DNA of 64,000 bases from Posidonia oceanica (GCA_037176725.1 JAZBRS010000026.1:63218501-63282500), one strand, 5' to 3'; positions 22,850 to 35,865 are shown, counted from the stretch's first letter. The notes: generated by a model not told the origin, from the sequence alone. Program-made: numbers and translations.

Positions 22850-25800
22850 CTTCGGAGAGAAAAGGCACAATAACACAAATAGGTAAGTCAACCTTGAGAA
22901 AGAATCAAGCAACAGGATATGACTGCTTCACTGGAGCCTAATGGCTGTGGGAAATGAAACGGATCGAACCATGGAAGGACGATGACAGGTGCCCATAGCG
23001 TGATGACAAGGGCCCAGGAGGTGGCTTTCTGCGGCGTTCATTGTGTCCAGCTAGGCGTCTACGGCAGCTACGCTTTCCTTGATCAAATTCAAGCAACTGA
23101 TGGAACCTGCATAAGTGTTACTCGAAAGTAATGAACTGAAATATATTGTAACAAGAATATCTCAAGCTTGAGTTCCCACCATAACCCCAAAATTTTAGTA
23201 GGAATTTAAAGAATTTTTGAAGTCAAATAATCTCCTCAAATGCACACAAGAATCAATTCTACATCATGATTGTTATGCATAGTAGCTCTATCAAGGCAAT
23301 CCAGTATTTTGACCAAATAAAAGTTTTCTATCCAAAAGAAATAGTCAAGCTAACAGGGAGTACCAGTTGAACTATCAGACGCATTCACCAGAATTCAGGA
23401 TGCTAAGATTTACTTTGTGAACTCAAACTAGTGGGTATATGTTGAATCATAGGCAACAGCTTAGAACTCAAACTAATCACACTAGAATATTAAAAAAGAG
23501 TAGAGAAATAATCCTGCTAGAATACCTTAGAAAATGAGAACATTACAATTTAAACATGTATGAAGATATTTATGCATTGTTTTTGTTTTTGAGAAAATAG
23601 CAATGCAATAAATATATTATATTTGGATGGATGAAGAGAAAGTGTTTTATATGACCACTATATTGGTGTAAGTTAGTAAGCCTATGTATGTTGTCATGGA
23701 CCAGATTATCAGACAGCTAATAAGGCTGTATTGAAGTACAAAATTTGTAGAAAGCACAAGATTGTAAACAACAAGATGACAGATATAAAAAGCAGTGCTT
23801 TCAGAAACTATGGTTGAATGAGCCAACAGCAACAAAACCAGCTTATCCAAGTCCAATATCACAGTTAAAAAAGGTTTTAAGAGCCCAATTGGCATATACT
23901 GGATGACCAAATGATCCATGGATGGCACAGACCAATGAAATTCCAAAAACAGTGGGAGCATTGCGTTGATCAATTTTTATTTCAAGTCAGGAATAGTTCA
24001 AAGTACTTCCTTTTAATTAATTCTATTTGAATAATCTTTAGAATAATTAAAATTGCTTGAAAATCACTGTTTTAAAATGAGAAGCCTTGCTCCTCCAAGG
24101 AATGATTAGTGATTACATGGAAACAGATGCAGTTGTCAAGTTGAATTATTGTAGTCTCGTGTAATGTAGATAATCTGATTACTTGAGTCCTGTTGGATTA
24201 GAATTTTAGTTCTTCAGATACCACCATCACCAAGTAATGAGGGATGATCTTGTACTTTTGATCCCGTCAAAGTGAATTCTAGGCATGCCCTAAAAAAGCA
24301 GCAGCAATTTAATATTCAGTGTTGGTTGTTTCATGTTTAAGATTTGTTTCAATGAACTTACCATCATACAGTTATATGGCAGGAATCACTTTCTACTCTT
24401 AAATATCTTAATGGTTGCTTTAAATAGCCTATAGCTTTTTTCAGGTATTGCTTGGTTCAACTTTTCTGGTGGGAATCAGTCATACCAAAAAAGCTGAATC
24501 AAACAGTTACTAGAGAGGGTTGCAAGGTAGAAAAGAGGTTATATGGTAGAGTCTACCGCATGCTTTATGGTGGCCCCATTGGTTGGGGCATAATCATCGA
24601 ATTTTCAAGGGTGTTTCAATGTCCCAGCAAGCTTAGAAGGAGTGGATCTTTAAATTAGTCATTCATTGGTCTAATAATAGTAGAGAGAACAATAGATACT
24701 GATGAATTTATTCAAGCATGGTTGTGTATTTTGGTTGCATTCTAGGATGGTCTTGGGTTTGATTCCTGTTTCTGTTTTCTTTTTCTTTCTTTTTTTGTTT
24801 TGGCTGTAGTCCTTATCCTCTTGATAGAACTTTAGTTTTGTTGTAATTTTTTCTGTTTTTTTTAGGAACAAAAATTTTCTTTACGGAATCAGCAGTAGAA
24901 AAATTACTCCCTTCAACAGAGAAGCAAAAGCTAAGGGATACGGCTTTAGAGCAGTCGACCAGACCATTAACATGAAAACAGTGTTAGCAATTAAAGAGAT
25001 ATGAACAATGGACTTCGTAATCATGCAAGAAATATATCAAATGGTTGTCCAGAATTATAACAGATACAATTATGGTGAAAGAGTTCTCCACCTTTAAGTC
25101 TATTAGCTTCTAATTTATAGTTGTTTCCCTATCCATCTTTTATGTAATTTTGTTTTAAAATCAATTTCAAAAAGCCCCTACTCCACAAATTTGTACATAG
25201 CCTTTTAGTTTATTCACCCACTTTAGGTGAAAAAATTTGCATCGTATAACTCAGGAAAGTTGACTAACCACCACCCACCGCTTGGGCCATTTTTTGAAAG
25301 ATGCATTTACATCATTGCATTAGAAACAAAACCAATTTCTTCAATATCCAACATGGATAGATCCAAAATTATAAAAAGGCATGTCATCCATTTATCTCAG
25401 GGGTCATCAAATGGACTAGCATCTAATAAAAGTAATGCTTATTCATAATGTATATCATACTATTGACAACTAAATCCATTTTAAGTTTACGTATTCATAT
25501 ATTCCACAGAAATAACACCCATAAGATGCAACACAACTTTACAAGTGAAAAAAAAAACAAAAATTAGATAGTATCCATCGCATGAAAATCTAAATACCTG
25601 CCTAGTTAATGTCCATGGATCCCAGTGACTTGTTCAATATTAGTAAATTATATATAAGCCTATTAAACCATCAATTCCTATCTTCAAAAACGAATTTGTA
25701 GTCACTAAACTAATGGGCTGGAATTTTGGCTTGTTAAAAAAGCTAACCCATTGAATTTATACATTCCATTTCAAAGTAAGAGATGTTTAGTCTTTTGTTT

Positions 25801-27748
25801 GTGTTTTTTTAATATAACAAAGATGGTGAAAACCCTCCACCACCAATAACCCTACCAGAGATCAAACTCTAAATATTACGCACAATAATATGTGTTTTTC
25901 ATGTCTGTCGGATTCACACTCTTAATCTCCAACATAACTAGAATGAGGTTCTATCACTTGGACAAATGGTTACCGTTGGAGACATGGAGTCTAATTGAGG
26001 ACTACCTCCTGAAGTAGGTATATCGCTATACAGATTCGCTGCGTATCTTATTACGTATATGATATGCAGACCCATCTATAAATATGTGGAAGATCTCTCT
26101 TGTAATTGTACACACAAAGAAAGAAAAACCCTAGTATGGCCATGGACATAGGCATCGTTCTCTGTTCTTCCTTGCTCTCTCTCACTTGAGGATCCTCTTC
26201 CCAATATCTACAGACATTTTGTTTGCAGAAGCTTCTTGTTGACAAGCATGTTTCTTAAGTTATTTGTGTTCAGATTCTAGTCTTTGGTTATGTTAAGAAT
26301 GTTTGGGTTTTTGCATCGAGATTACAATATTTGCTAAGGTTGCTAACACTGCCTTTAGATTCTTGGGATATGGGTTGTATCAACACAGACATAGAAAAAT
26401 ACCTCAAACAATTATTGATTTGAATTGTTTTCATGAATAGAATAACCAAAGAGAAAAATCAAGGATGTTGACATTGATATATGATTATTGTTTTTGTCAT
26501 CTTATATTAAGTTAGATCCCATTGAGAAACGTTCCTGCAACGCAACAGCTGCATAGCGTATTAACCTTGTTTTCCTATTTTTTAACAATACTCTCTCCTA
26601 ATCAACAAAAATCAGCACCCCTCTCTTATTCCCTGATTGTACTTAGTTTCGAGTTTTTTCTAATATATTAATTAACAGTTACAGGGTCCATGAAAAGCTG
26701 AGAGAACGAGTTGCGGGCAAATACTTCACAGTCTAGGAGACTACAAATTCTATCAAAAAATAAGTCCACAGTTTCAAAACGGGGACAATCTCAATCAAAC
26801 GGCCCATGTCACCAAGCAACAGGACAAAATGAGATGAACATAAAAATGGTGACATACAAGTGTAAGGTTCCAACACAGGCAGTTAAAGTGTTAAACGAGG
26901 AATATGAATCAATAACACAAATGAATCATGCATATGGGAACAACCTCAGTAACAGAAGAAAAAAAAAGAAGAAATAAGAAAGAGCAGAAACTCTTTCATC
27001 CAATAAGTCAAAACAAGGAATCCAAAACCATAATGGAACTGAAGACGATAACAGAAGAAGACACGAAGATGATGCTAAAACCATCAGCAGTGAACCAAGA
27101 GCCCAACAAGAAACCATGGAAAAACATCAAAATGAGATAAAATAATCTAGTTTTCAGGGGAAGAAAAAACCTACTTTCAATCTAGAGAAACAATCTAAAG
27201 ACATGGAAGTCACAAAACCAGATCCAAACATTATATGTGCCAAACACAAAATACCCAATACCTATTACCAACCCAACTTCATAAAAATCCAAAAAGAAAA
27301 AGAAAAAGACCAAGAAAAAAATCAATGTCATTTTTTATACGAGTTAGTAGAAAAACCAATGTCGAATACCAGGTAAAACTCACTGCCAAAGGGAAAAAGG
27401 AGTTCCCAAAACTCACCTGCTGCACTGCTGACAGAACCTCTGCTCCATTCCATTAACAACCACCTTGGGTGATTTCGAGTGCATTGCACACACTTTGTGC
27501 CTGCAGTAGTAAGCCTTGGCACCAGTCAAATCCACCTTGCACCCTTCCACCTGGCACCTGGGCGGAGGCTGCTGCCCGCCCTGCCCAACACCCCTCCCTT
27601 TCTTCGCCGGCGCCGGCGCGTTGGCAGCTGCCGCCCCTCCACTACCCACATCCTCGAAATAGATCTTCTTCCCAAACTTCAGCCCGTGGAGCGACTCATT
27701 GGACCTAGAACCCCCCGGGACACCCAGAGAGCTGGAACCCATCTCCAT
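22275..27748 (-). CDS. SBP-box transcription factor of the SPL9/SPL14 type, three exons
   Basis: Exons 27748-27417, 23106-22970 and 22849-22275 join in phase to 347 residues. N-terminal [14 protein letters not shown] is typical of this SPL clade. The SBP DNA-binding domain spans about residues 64-140. Visible zinc ligands include C65, C70, C87 and H90 in the first site and C106, C109, H113 and C125 in the second. A bipartite nuclear signal lies at about 122-138 (KRSCRRRL and NERRRK). The intron after RFCQQCSR splits the domain at the usual SPL position. Exon 3 carries a miR156 target encoding ALSLLS and ends in HWSL. SPL factors bind GTAC cores and control phase change and branching. All conserved residues are present, so it should be functional. 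Confidence 0.95.
22572..22591 (-). promoter_or_regulatory. miR156/157 target site in the SPL transcript
   Basis: The plus strand reads TGACAGAAGAGAGAGAGCAC, that is, miR156 with one difference in the 3' part (GAGA for GAGT). The transcript therefore carries the near-perfect complement in coding sequence, encoding ALSLLS as in other miR156-regulated SPL genes. Cleavage or repression by miR156 is expected from the family, not shown here. Confidence 0.95.
22970..23106 (-). CDS. Exon 2 of the SPL gene
   Basis: 137 bases from GTTCCATCAG (acceptor TTATGCAG) to CCATG before GTTCGA. It encodes [18 protein letters not shown] and then [13 protein letters not shown], finishing the SBP domain and nuclear signal. 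Too short to appear as an open frame. Confidence 0.92.
23107..27416 (-). other. Intron 1 of the SPL gene
   Basis: 4310 bases between the GTGAGT donor and TTATGCAG acceptor, splitting the SBP domain. Mostly AT-rich with no coding frame I can support. A possible copia LTR lies near 25970-26240. The short frames at 23647-23973 and 26711-27140 have no recognisable family. Confidence 0.75.
25970..26240 (+). repeat. Possible copia-type LTR fragment
   Basis: Contains CGTTGGAGACATGGAGTC, a TATAAATATGTGG TATA-like box near 26076-26083 followed by a TTGTAATTGTAC stretch, and ends near ATCTACA. The order is like a short copia LTR, but ends and TSD could not be fixed. Confidence 0.3.
27417..27748 (-). 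CDS. Exon 1 of the SPL gene
   Basis: 110 codons plus two bases, ending AGCAG before GTGAGT. It contains the N-terminal motif, an Ala/Gly/Pro linker and the first zinc site. The first ATG opens MEMGSSS, the usual start of this clade. Confidence 0.93.
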
Positions 27749-28343
27749 CCTTCCACCCTTTTATTGCTACTGTTCATCCATTGTGGTCTCAGATTGGGGG
27801 TGGCAAAGAGGGGAGAGGAACAAGGGTGAGCGCGGGTGTGGTCTCCTGCCTTTTTTAACAGGGGAAAGGAAAGGTGAAGTTAGAGAGAGAGAGGAAAAAT
27901 TGCATTGGGAGATGGTTCCTGTGAACACTTTCTGCAGCCCAACAAAGCTGACACGCAGCGCAGTTGGCCAGGAGAGAAAGGGCCCCTCCGGCCACCCAAC
28001 CATCCTCAAAAAACAAAGCTGACACGCACACCTGTCATATTGGGAGGGGGGGCACTAGAACCTTGGTTACAGTAAATAGACTGCCAGGTCTCAACTTTTG
28101 AGAGTTGCAACCCAAGCAGGACACCATTTTTGTTTTTTCCCCTCTCCTCTCTTTTTTACCGCTTACCGTCTCTCTCCTCCTCCTCCTCCTTCTTCTTCTT
28201 CTTCTTCTTCTTCTTCTTCCTCGCTCACTGCTTCATAATAACGGCTGTTTGTGCTTGATATCACTTGCCTTCACCAACTTCTATGATATCTACCTCCTCA
28301 ATTACAACTTCTTCACCAACTTCCACTCCTCCAACTTAGGATA
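27749..28343 (-). promoter_or_regulatory. SPL upstream region with GA/CT-rich tracts
   Basis: Upstream of the SPL start. It holds purine-rich and pyrimidine-rich blocks, including a (CTC)n/(CTT)n run at about 28172-28220. Such tracts are common in plant 5' UTRs and promoters. No TATA box could be placed with confidence. Confidence 0.4.
28172..28220. repeat. (CTC)n(CTT)n microsatellite
   Basis: About 49 bases of CTC then CTT repeats on the plus strand (GAG/GAA on the SPL sense strand). Confidence 0.9.
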
Positions 28344-28691
28344 GGTGTATATCCAAATTACCACATACAACTACGGCTAGTTTACAACTTCCTCATCAGC
28401 TTCCACTCCTTCCACTTAAGGTCTATTGGGTAAAGCTTCAACTTCTAAATTGAAATGTAGAAGTTAATTTCTAACTAGAAGCAGTCATATTCTTGGTAGT
28501 CATACTCTCGTTTCTAGAAATGTAAAGAAATTACTATTCTAAAAGTTTTTTAATTCTAAGAAGTTAATAGTATTTAGTAGAACTGTTGAACCATTGTAGC
28601 TTCTAAAAGAAACTACATGTTCAAAAATTTTAATAAACAGATCCTTAGTGGAGGTGTATATTCAAATTACCGCATACAACCACTACTAGTT
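28344..28691. repeat. Direct repeat pair flanking a MITE-like block
   Basis: About 37 bases starting GGTGTATATCCAAATTACC at 28344 recur at 28653 with a few changes. Between them lies an AT-rich block (about 28420-28650) with many AGAAGTTA/TTCTAA motifs in both orientations, like a MITE. No gene. Confidence 0.45.
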
Positions 28692-29332
28692 TGCTACCAT
28701 CTACCAAATCATAGTTGAAGTTGAATTTCCAACAATAATGCAAAAATCAATCTTTACCCACAAAAAGGGAAGAGAGGGAGAAAATTCCAAATATTTCCCA
28801 CTGCCAACTCACATGTTAAAAAACCACTCTAATCCAAGTCTTCTGTTCATTTCCTCCCGTTTTTATAAGTTGAGATTCTACAAGTAGTGCAAAATCTAGT
28901 CTTTTTTCGAATAAAAGAAGAAGCGACTCCTTTTTACTTGCGAATGGGGTAGGCATGGTCTCAACTAGACATGTATACTGAGCCGAATTGGGCTGATCTG
29001 GTCCGATTTTTTCAAAGTCCGGTTGGACTTGGTCCGGTCTAGGCCGGGCCGAGTCGCTACAATACCCTAGGCCGGGCCAGACCGCTATAGTACCCCAGGC
29101 CAGTCCGGGCCGACCATAGGGCTGGCCCAGCACAGCCCACAGCCCATAGTTGGGCCGGGCTGGGCCATGGACCAGGTCGGTCTTTTTTTTTAAAAAAAAA
29201 AATAACTTCTTTTTTTATTAAATATTGATATCTAATATACATTAAAAAATTGAAAAAATACATAAGATAATTAAAATTGTACATCTTTACAATTTTTACA
29301 TAAATATTTAAAAAATTATATCTTTACAATTT

Positions 29333-32300
29333 TTAATCATGTGTGGTGGAGCCCGTTTCAGTCCTCGTGCCCGTTGAAGTCGATGCCGTCTCGTCGTCAT
29401 CAGTTCCACTGTTTAAGTTGAGTTTTTGGAGACGATCAACTGCATCGTACCAGTCCTTCAGACACACGGAGGCTTCTACAGACTTTTCTGATAATCTACA
29501 TCTTCTATCACTTAAAATTCTTTTTCCTGCAGAAAATACAGACTCCGACGTCACAGTAGACGCCGAAATCCTTAGTAAATCTTTACCTATTCTAGAAACT
29601 ATAGGAAACCTAATTTGGGTATTAGACCACCATTTTAATATATCTAAGTTATCCATTTCAGATTCACTAAATGCAAATTCACATTCTAAATAATTTTCTA
29701 ATTCATTATTTGTTGATGATTTTACATATTTTTCCTTTTTTTTATTTAATCTATTCCAAAATGAACTACCAGTGCTACTACTAGTATGTGATTCTACAGT
29801 ACTAGATCTAGGTGCACTAGAACTATCTTTACCACATATTTTAACATATTCTTCAAATAATGTATATAAAGTAATCTTAATTTTATCATTAAATTCTTCT
29901 ATTAAGTCACTTTCATTCATGTTACTAAAAATATCATATATAAGTACCATACAATTAACTAATCTATGCCTAGGATCCATAATTATTGCTAAACATGTCC
30001 ACATTGGAGGATCATTCCAATATGTAACACCCGGGAATTCATTTCCTTGTAATTATGCTTGTTTAATGAATTCCTTGGCTTCGGTCGGGTGTTAGTGGCC
30101 TTGCGGGACCTACTTGAGTTGTTGTGGGTCCCATCTGTGGTTTGTGTGGGTCTCCACCTATATTGTTGTGGTAGACTCCCACTTGTGGTGGTTGGTGGGA
30201 CAGATTGTGGTCTACTCCCTGTGTTTTTCTCTCTCTTTCTCTCCCTTCTTCTCTCTCTCTCTCTTTCTCCCTCTCCCTCCTTCCCTCTCTCTCTCTTTCC
30301 TCCCCCACCCCTCCCTCACGTGCCTTTTCCCCCCTCCTCTCTTTCCCTTCCCCTGCCCCGCGCGTCTCCCCTCCTCCCTCACACATGGATTCCTCCTCCC
30401 CCCCGTGCCCTAGCCCCAATCCGACGGGCAGCTCCTTCCTCCTCCCCCCTCCCCCACCCGATCTCTCCTCCTCTTTCCTCTCCCACCCTCCTCCTTTTCC
30501 CATTCCTCTCCCTCTCCCGTCCTCTCCTTCCTCCTCTTCTTTTTATTCTTCTGCTGATGGTTGGCGGCTGTAGTGGTGGCTGGCGTGCAGTGGCAGTTGG
30601 TGGTGCGGCGAGCGAGCTCCAGTCAGCTTCCTTGTGGAGCGGCGTGCTCGGTTTGCGTGTGGACCGCCGGTGGACGGAGGTTGGCCCTCTGTTCCAAGGT
30701 ACACGTCTCGCCTTAGGAGTCTTTTATATTTAGATTTCACTATGCATGCTTCCCTTGCCATGATTTGTATGTTATATTTAAGTTTGGTAGTTTTTAAGGA
30801 TTTATATGCATTTAGGCGACTTTAATTGGCTTCAGTAGGTTTAATGCTTAAATGTGGATTTTTGGTGGTTTCTTGAGCTATGAGCTCAAGAACGCCTTGA
30901 AATTGATATACTTGTGTTCCTTGACATGTATGGAATGTAATGGAAGTGATTTGGTAACTTTTAGAGATTTATTGTAGTTTTGGCCGAATATATGGCCCAA
31001 TTGCCTTAAATGCTTGATATGTGGTTTCCCGGTGAATTTCGGTGTTTTGAGCCTCGGATTGAGGCGTTTGTGATATATTTGTGTTACTCGAGCTGAGACG
31101 CTCGTTTACATGTGTTGCGCGCCCGATTTGGCGCAGATTTGATATGGTTTCGGGGTTTTTATAGAATTTGACTTAAATATTGGATTTCCGGTGTTTTCAT
31201 GTGTTGCATGCCTCAGAATGCCATATCGAGAGCATGGTTGCATTGCTTGTTTTATTCCGGAGATTTCGGTATATAGCACGCTAATTTTAGAGTTTGATTC
31301 GAGTGTTTTGGGTTTTAAGTCGGTTTTCTAAGTTTGCTGCCCTGTCCTGGTTCGGCACGATCTTTTTGGTCGGTCTGCCGATTTCTAGGGGAAATCGGTA
31401 CACCGATGTAATATCGGTGTCCTATTTTGCCATCAGATTTAGGCCAGGACCTGATTTCGATCGACCGATATTGATCGGTCTGCCGTTTTCAAGGTTCGAT
31501 CAGTCGGCTGGTGGAATTAGTTCCACAGAAGTAGGGATTTTCGATACGACTAATGTGATATCGGTCTGCCGATCACTATACGGACCGGTCGACTAGTGGA
31601 TTTGGTTCCACCGAAACAGGGATTTTCGATCTATCAGTTGGAGTACCAGTTTGCCGATTTTGATCTGGGATGCTCTCCCGGACTTGTTTTCCATTGTGGT
31701 TTCCTTGGTTGGCTTTTGGGTTTTTTGTGCTTTAGCCCATAATATTCGATAAATGTTTTCAAAGAGATTTCTGAGAAAATATGAATGGTTTGCAAATGGT
31801 TTTGCCGACGTTTTCCGTGGCCGAAAACCTGAGAGTTGTGTTGGCTGGACCCGGGGATGCGACGGTGTTCCTCGTGTGTCGCACACTTCGCCTGGGTTGA
31901 GATTTGGGGGTTGGGGTGTCGGCCGTACCTAGCGGTATCGTAGCAGTGAACTCGGAAGGTATGATACTCCTGCGTAACTAGACGTGATACCCTAGTTGTT
32001 ACGGGCACCGGAACTCGCCTTGTTTTGGGTGCCGGCTGAGCCTAAGGGTTGGAGCCTCTAGTGGTTCGGGGCACTGGTGCTGACTGAGCCTAGGGATTGG
32101 AGCCTCTAGTAGTTCGAAGCACTGAGTTGAGGTCGCCGTATATTAGGCGTGCCCTGTGGTTTGTCCTGAGTGAGGACAGCTTGCTCAGTTGGGATGAGTA
32201 GCTTCCCTGGTGAGAGATTGCTTTTGAGACGTCTCTAGTGACGAGATGCTGAGACGGACACGCTCCTCCACAGGGCGGGTGTTCGTGGCAGTGCAGTGAG

Positions 32301-34431
32301 CTACAGAGGTGAGTCCCTGGCTAATGCTTGAGGCCAGATCGGTTGCTTGGCGCCAAGCAATACGATCAGTTGTGATTTTGTGCCTGTGGGGTTGTGTTTT
32401 GTTGTTGCTGGCCGTATTAGGCCTTGAGCTTTACCTGAGTTTGGACTTTGTGTGTTTTGGACCTTATTAGGCTAGTTGCTTTCCACCCGTGTGTGGCGTG
32501 AATTTGTGATTTGTGTTTTGGACCGTATTAGACTAGTGGTTTTCCTGCCTGGTTATGGCTTGTGGTTTTAAACTTTGGGCCGGTGGGCCGTTATAGTGAT
32601 TGAGATTTAGTTTTGCAAGGTATTTCCGCCTTGTCTTGGTTAGTGGGTCGAGTGTTTTCCCAGCTTGAGAGGTTGGAGGGTTTTGTATAGTTTTGAAGTT
32701 TTGGGCCGGTGGACCGTGACTTTGTGTATTATATTTTGTAAACGCCTGTCTTCCTCGGTTTTAGCTTGTGGACTTTGGGAAGGGTGTTTTATTGATTTAT
32801 ATTAATTGTTGTGGACTCAGATTTTGGGGTTTTACCAGTTGTACCATATTTGAGGTTTTCCGTCAGTTTCTCGCGTGGTTTTGCGAGGTGTGTGCTGGGT
32901 GACGATTTCTAGGTCACTCATGTGTACTTGTTTGGTTTTCAAGTGTAGGTGATTAGCTGGTTTGGAGTATAGTACATATAATGGGAGTCACGTAGCTGTC
33001 CACTGTAGGTTCCTGACATTGATATTGTTGTATTTAATTAAATTTTAAATTTGTTGGGCTGTAAGTTTTGTGTGTAGCGACTTGGGTCGTTACACAATAA
33101 CTATTATATTTATGTTGCATTACTTGAATAATATTTACAAAAGATGGTACTTCTCTATATTGCTGAAAAATATTTGTAATATTAAATAAATTAATTAAAA
33201 CTAAATTACTAGTAGGATAATATTGACCAGATAATTGTTTAGTAGCATTATAAAAAGGTTCTAAAAAGTTATAAATTATTTGAGCATTTTCCCAATCTTT
33301 ATCATTTAACATATAATTAGATTTTGCATTATAAAATGCTGTAATTAAATGGGTATAAGGTAAACTTGAACTTAACATATCATAAGTTGAGTTCCATATA
33401 TGTTGAACATCTTATTTATATTTTTTAAGTCTTATACCATTTTCTGAACATAAATGCCTAAATTCTTGATATCTTTTAGCTGATGTTTGAATAAATAAAA
33501 GAGCTGATCTTATATTTTCTATAAAAGGTCTAATGTAATGTATACCATCTTGTACAATTAAGTTTATTATGTGACAGCAACACCTACAATGAAAGATTTC
33601 ACTATTTAATATTGGTTTTAGATTTCTTTTTAATAAATCTATGGCAACATTATTATTAGAAGCATTATCAAAAGATATTGTATTAATTTTAAAATATATG
33701 TGAAATTCTTTAGTTATTTCTTCTAACATATTAGCTATAGCCTTACCAGTATGTGGATAATTAAATACTCTAAAAGCTATTAATCTTTTTTATAAGGTCC
33801 CCTCTATGTCTATCTAATGTGCAGTTAAACATAAATATGGATAATTATTAGGGCCTGTCCAAACATCACAAGTTAATGATACTCTACATAATAAACTAAA
33901 AAATATTCTCATTAAATCTTGTTTATCTTTTTTAAATGTTTTATAAATTATATTTTTTGTAGTGTTTCTAGAATGACATTGAAATTGTGGATTTAGACAA
34001 TCTTGTATACAAGATTCAAATTTTTTATTTTTTGATAAAGAAAATGATTGTTCATCTTGTACTATATATTTTGTAATATGTTCTTTTGCTCCTTCTGCAT
34101 TATATTTCCAATTTGCTAAACCACTAGAACTTAATTGTAATTTAGATTGTCTTAAGTCTGTGTTTTCTTCTTTATTATGTTTAGCTAAACATTTTTGTAA
34201 ATGCCTAGCAATGTGACCTACTCCCCTACCCTTAGGACAAGTGTATCCTAAACTACAATAATTACAAAAATATCTATTTTCATCTACAGGGTCTAATGTT
34301 ACATGTTCCCAAATCCATAAATTCTGTTTCCTAGGTTTTTTAGTGTCAGTGGATTGTGTAGGGGTATCTTGATATTGGGGCTGGTCTGATTCTTGGGTTG
34401 GGATATAATCATGACTTCCTATGTTTTCCAT
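29333..34431 (-). pseudogene. hAT transposase (broken by stops and an LTR insertion)
   Basis: Starting at 34431, the N-terminus carries a BED zinc finger (WEHVTLD, CNYC, and HIARHLQKC as the His/Cys half). The RNase H-like core follows (DVWTGPN, then a segment reading FDNASNNN), then a DUF4413-like region (DWENAQ, FYNATKQLSG). The solo LTR interrupts just before NDPPMW, after which the C-terminal dimerisation domain (DILKWWS, FPIVSRIGKDLL, SVFSAGKRILSDRR) runs to a stop at 29333. In-frame stops occur after LTAH (33814), shortly beyond it, and at about 33412. Intact length would be about 675 residues. Dead copy. Confidence 0.88.
30023..33094 (+). repeat. Solo Tekay/Del-like LTR inside the hAT transposase
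   Basis: 3072 bases, beginning TGTAACACCCGGG and ending GGGTCGTTACA, with the exact TSD CAATA on both sides (30018-30022 and 33095-33099). Large LTRs with these ends are typical of Tekay/Del chromoviruses. No internal region is present. The Pro/Ser-rich open frames at 30059-30733 come from a C/T-rich tract and are not genes. This insertion is younger than the hAT. Confidence 0.9.
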
Positions 34432-35262
34432 TATAAATATCTAAAGTATGAAAAAATAAATGAAAATTATGACTAGATAATTGAACAGTAAAAAAAAATA
34501 GATGTAATAACTAATTATGATTATGAAATCTTTATCTCAAAAGTCCCAAACCCAAAAATGGAGGGAGTAGAAGTAGAGAAATTAGAGGGATTAGAAGTAG
34601 AGAATTTTTGTAACTTCAGCCTTCAAGGAAGTAGTAGCAAAGCCAGAGAAAATTTCAGCAGATCAGCAGACGGGAGACCGAAGTGTGGAAGAATTGCCAC
34701 TTTAGGAAATTATGAGAGTGGAAATAGAAGTAGGAGGATTATGAGAATGTTGTAGAGAGAAGAGAAGAGTGAGTTGTGTGAAAAAATATAAAGATATGAT
34801 AGAGTATTTATAGAAAAATAAAGAGAAGAAAAAAGGAAAAAAAAAAAATTTAGCCGTTTTTTTTCAGCCGTTTGCATCCGTTGGCAACGGCTGAAATTTC
34901 AGTCGTTGCCAACGTCCTGATTTCTCCTTTTTTTTTTCATTTTTTTGCGGACCGGCTTGGCCTGCATTCTAGTGGGCTACTGGGCCCACTCAGCGGGTCC
35001 AGTCGGGCCCAGTTGCTGGGTCCGGCCTAGCCTGAGTCCACACCGGACCTGAGCCGGCCCGGCCCACGATTTTCGTAATAGTCTGGCATGACCCGGCCCA
35101 CGATTTTCGTGGACTGGGCCATGCCAGACTATTTAGTAGGCCGGACCGATCCGGCCCATTTTACATCTCTAATCTCAACCCTCCTCAAAACGACACAACA
35201 CGGTGACATGCCTTGGACAATAGCAAAGGACCTCTTTAAGTAGTCTTGGAAAGGAAGAGTGA

Positions 35263-35475
35263 ATGGGTGGTCCTAAATTGCAACTCCATTCAGAGGCCTT
35301 CAAGGTGGAGTGGAAGCGAATGCTAGCCATCACTAGTCCCAAGAGCTTAATGGAGATGCCTCACGCCACTACGGTGATGGAGCTCCTTCAGGCGTTCAGT
35401 GAGTTACAGGCCATGTTCAAGGAGATCATCACACCCCTCTTTATCATCCATGGGTTGGAGGATCATAGGAGGTTT
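35263..35475 (+). pseudogene. C-terminal fragment of a monoacylglycerol lipase-like alpha/beta hydrolase
   Basis: The frame reads FKVEWKRMLAITSPK, then ATTVMELLQAFSELQAMFKE and PLFIIHGLEDHRRF, the usual C-terminal half of plant MAGL / caffeoyl-shikimate-esterase-like lipases, with the HGLED containing the catalytic Asp region. It ends at a stop near 35493 before the catalytic His part. No N-terminal half or splice site is adjacent. An N-terminal half of the same family lies inverted at 38680-39110. Confidence 0.7.
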
Positions 35476-35865
35476 TTGTTAGAGTTTTTTTAGTAACAAG
35501 GGTAAGTTAATCTTTTCTTTGGTCACTGTTTAGTTAACTAAGATTTGAGTACGAGAACTTGACCAAGTAAGACGATAACTGATAATAGGTATATGTAAAT
35601 AAGATTTTTTTGATTTATTATGTATATAATGATCTTTCTTTTTTAAAAGTTCTGTATCTATTGAAATTTGAACCTCTGAACCCAATTAAAGTAATAATCA
35701 CGTACCGAATAAGTTATATTTTGTTTGATATATAATGATAATTTTCGTTATAAAAAATATATCAACGATAATATATAAAAGAAGATACATTGGTTGCTGC
35801 CTTAACCAACTGCTACGGTACACTTGACCAGAGAAAGTGGAACATACATAGTTCGAATCTTAGGT

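Larger units (their letters stand above)
28966..35171 (-). mobile_element. hAT-superfamily DNA transposon with a nested solo LTR
   Basis: Ends are TAGACATGTATAC at 28966 and the inverse of TAGAGATGTAAAA at 35171, imperfect terminal inverted repeats. They are flanked by GTCTCAAC (28958-28965) and ATCTCAAC (35172-35179), an 8-bp TSD with one difference, as expected for hAT. Subterminal regions are rich in GGCCCGGCC-type motifs at both ends, usual for hAT binding sites. It encodes a minus-strand transposase, broken by stops and by the LTR at 30023-33094. Without that insertion the element is about 3.1 kb. Confidence 0.88.

Noticed and set aside
24452..24658. 68-residue frame in the SPL intron
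   Set aside because: No family resemblance, and the intron shows no other coding signal.
30059..30733. 224-residue Ser/Pro/Leu-rich frame
   Set aside because: Lies in a C/T-rich tract inside a solo LTR with perfect TSD; no domain.
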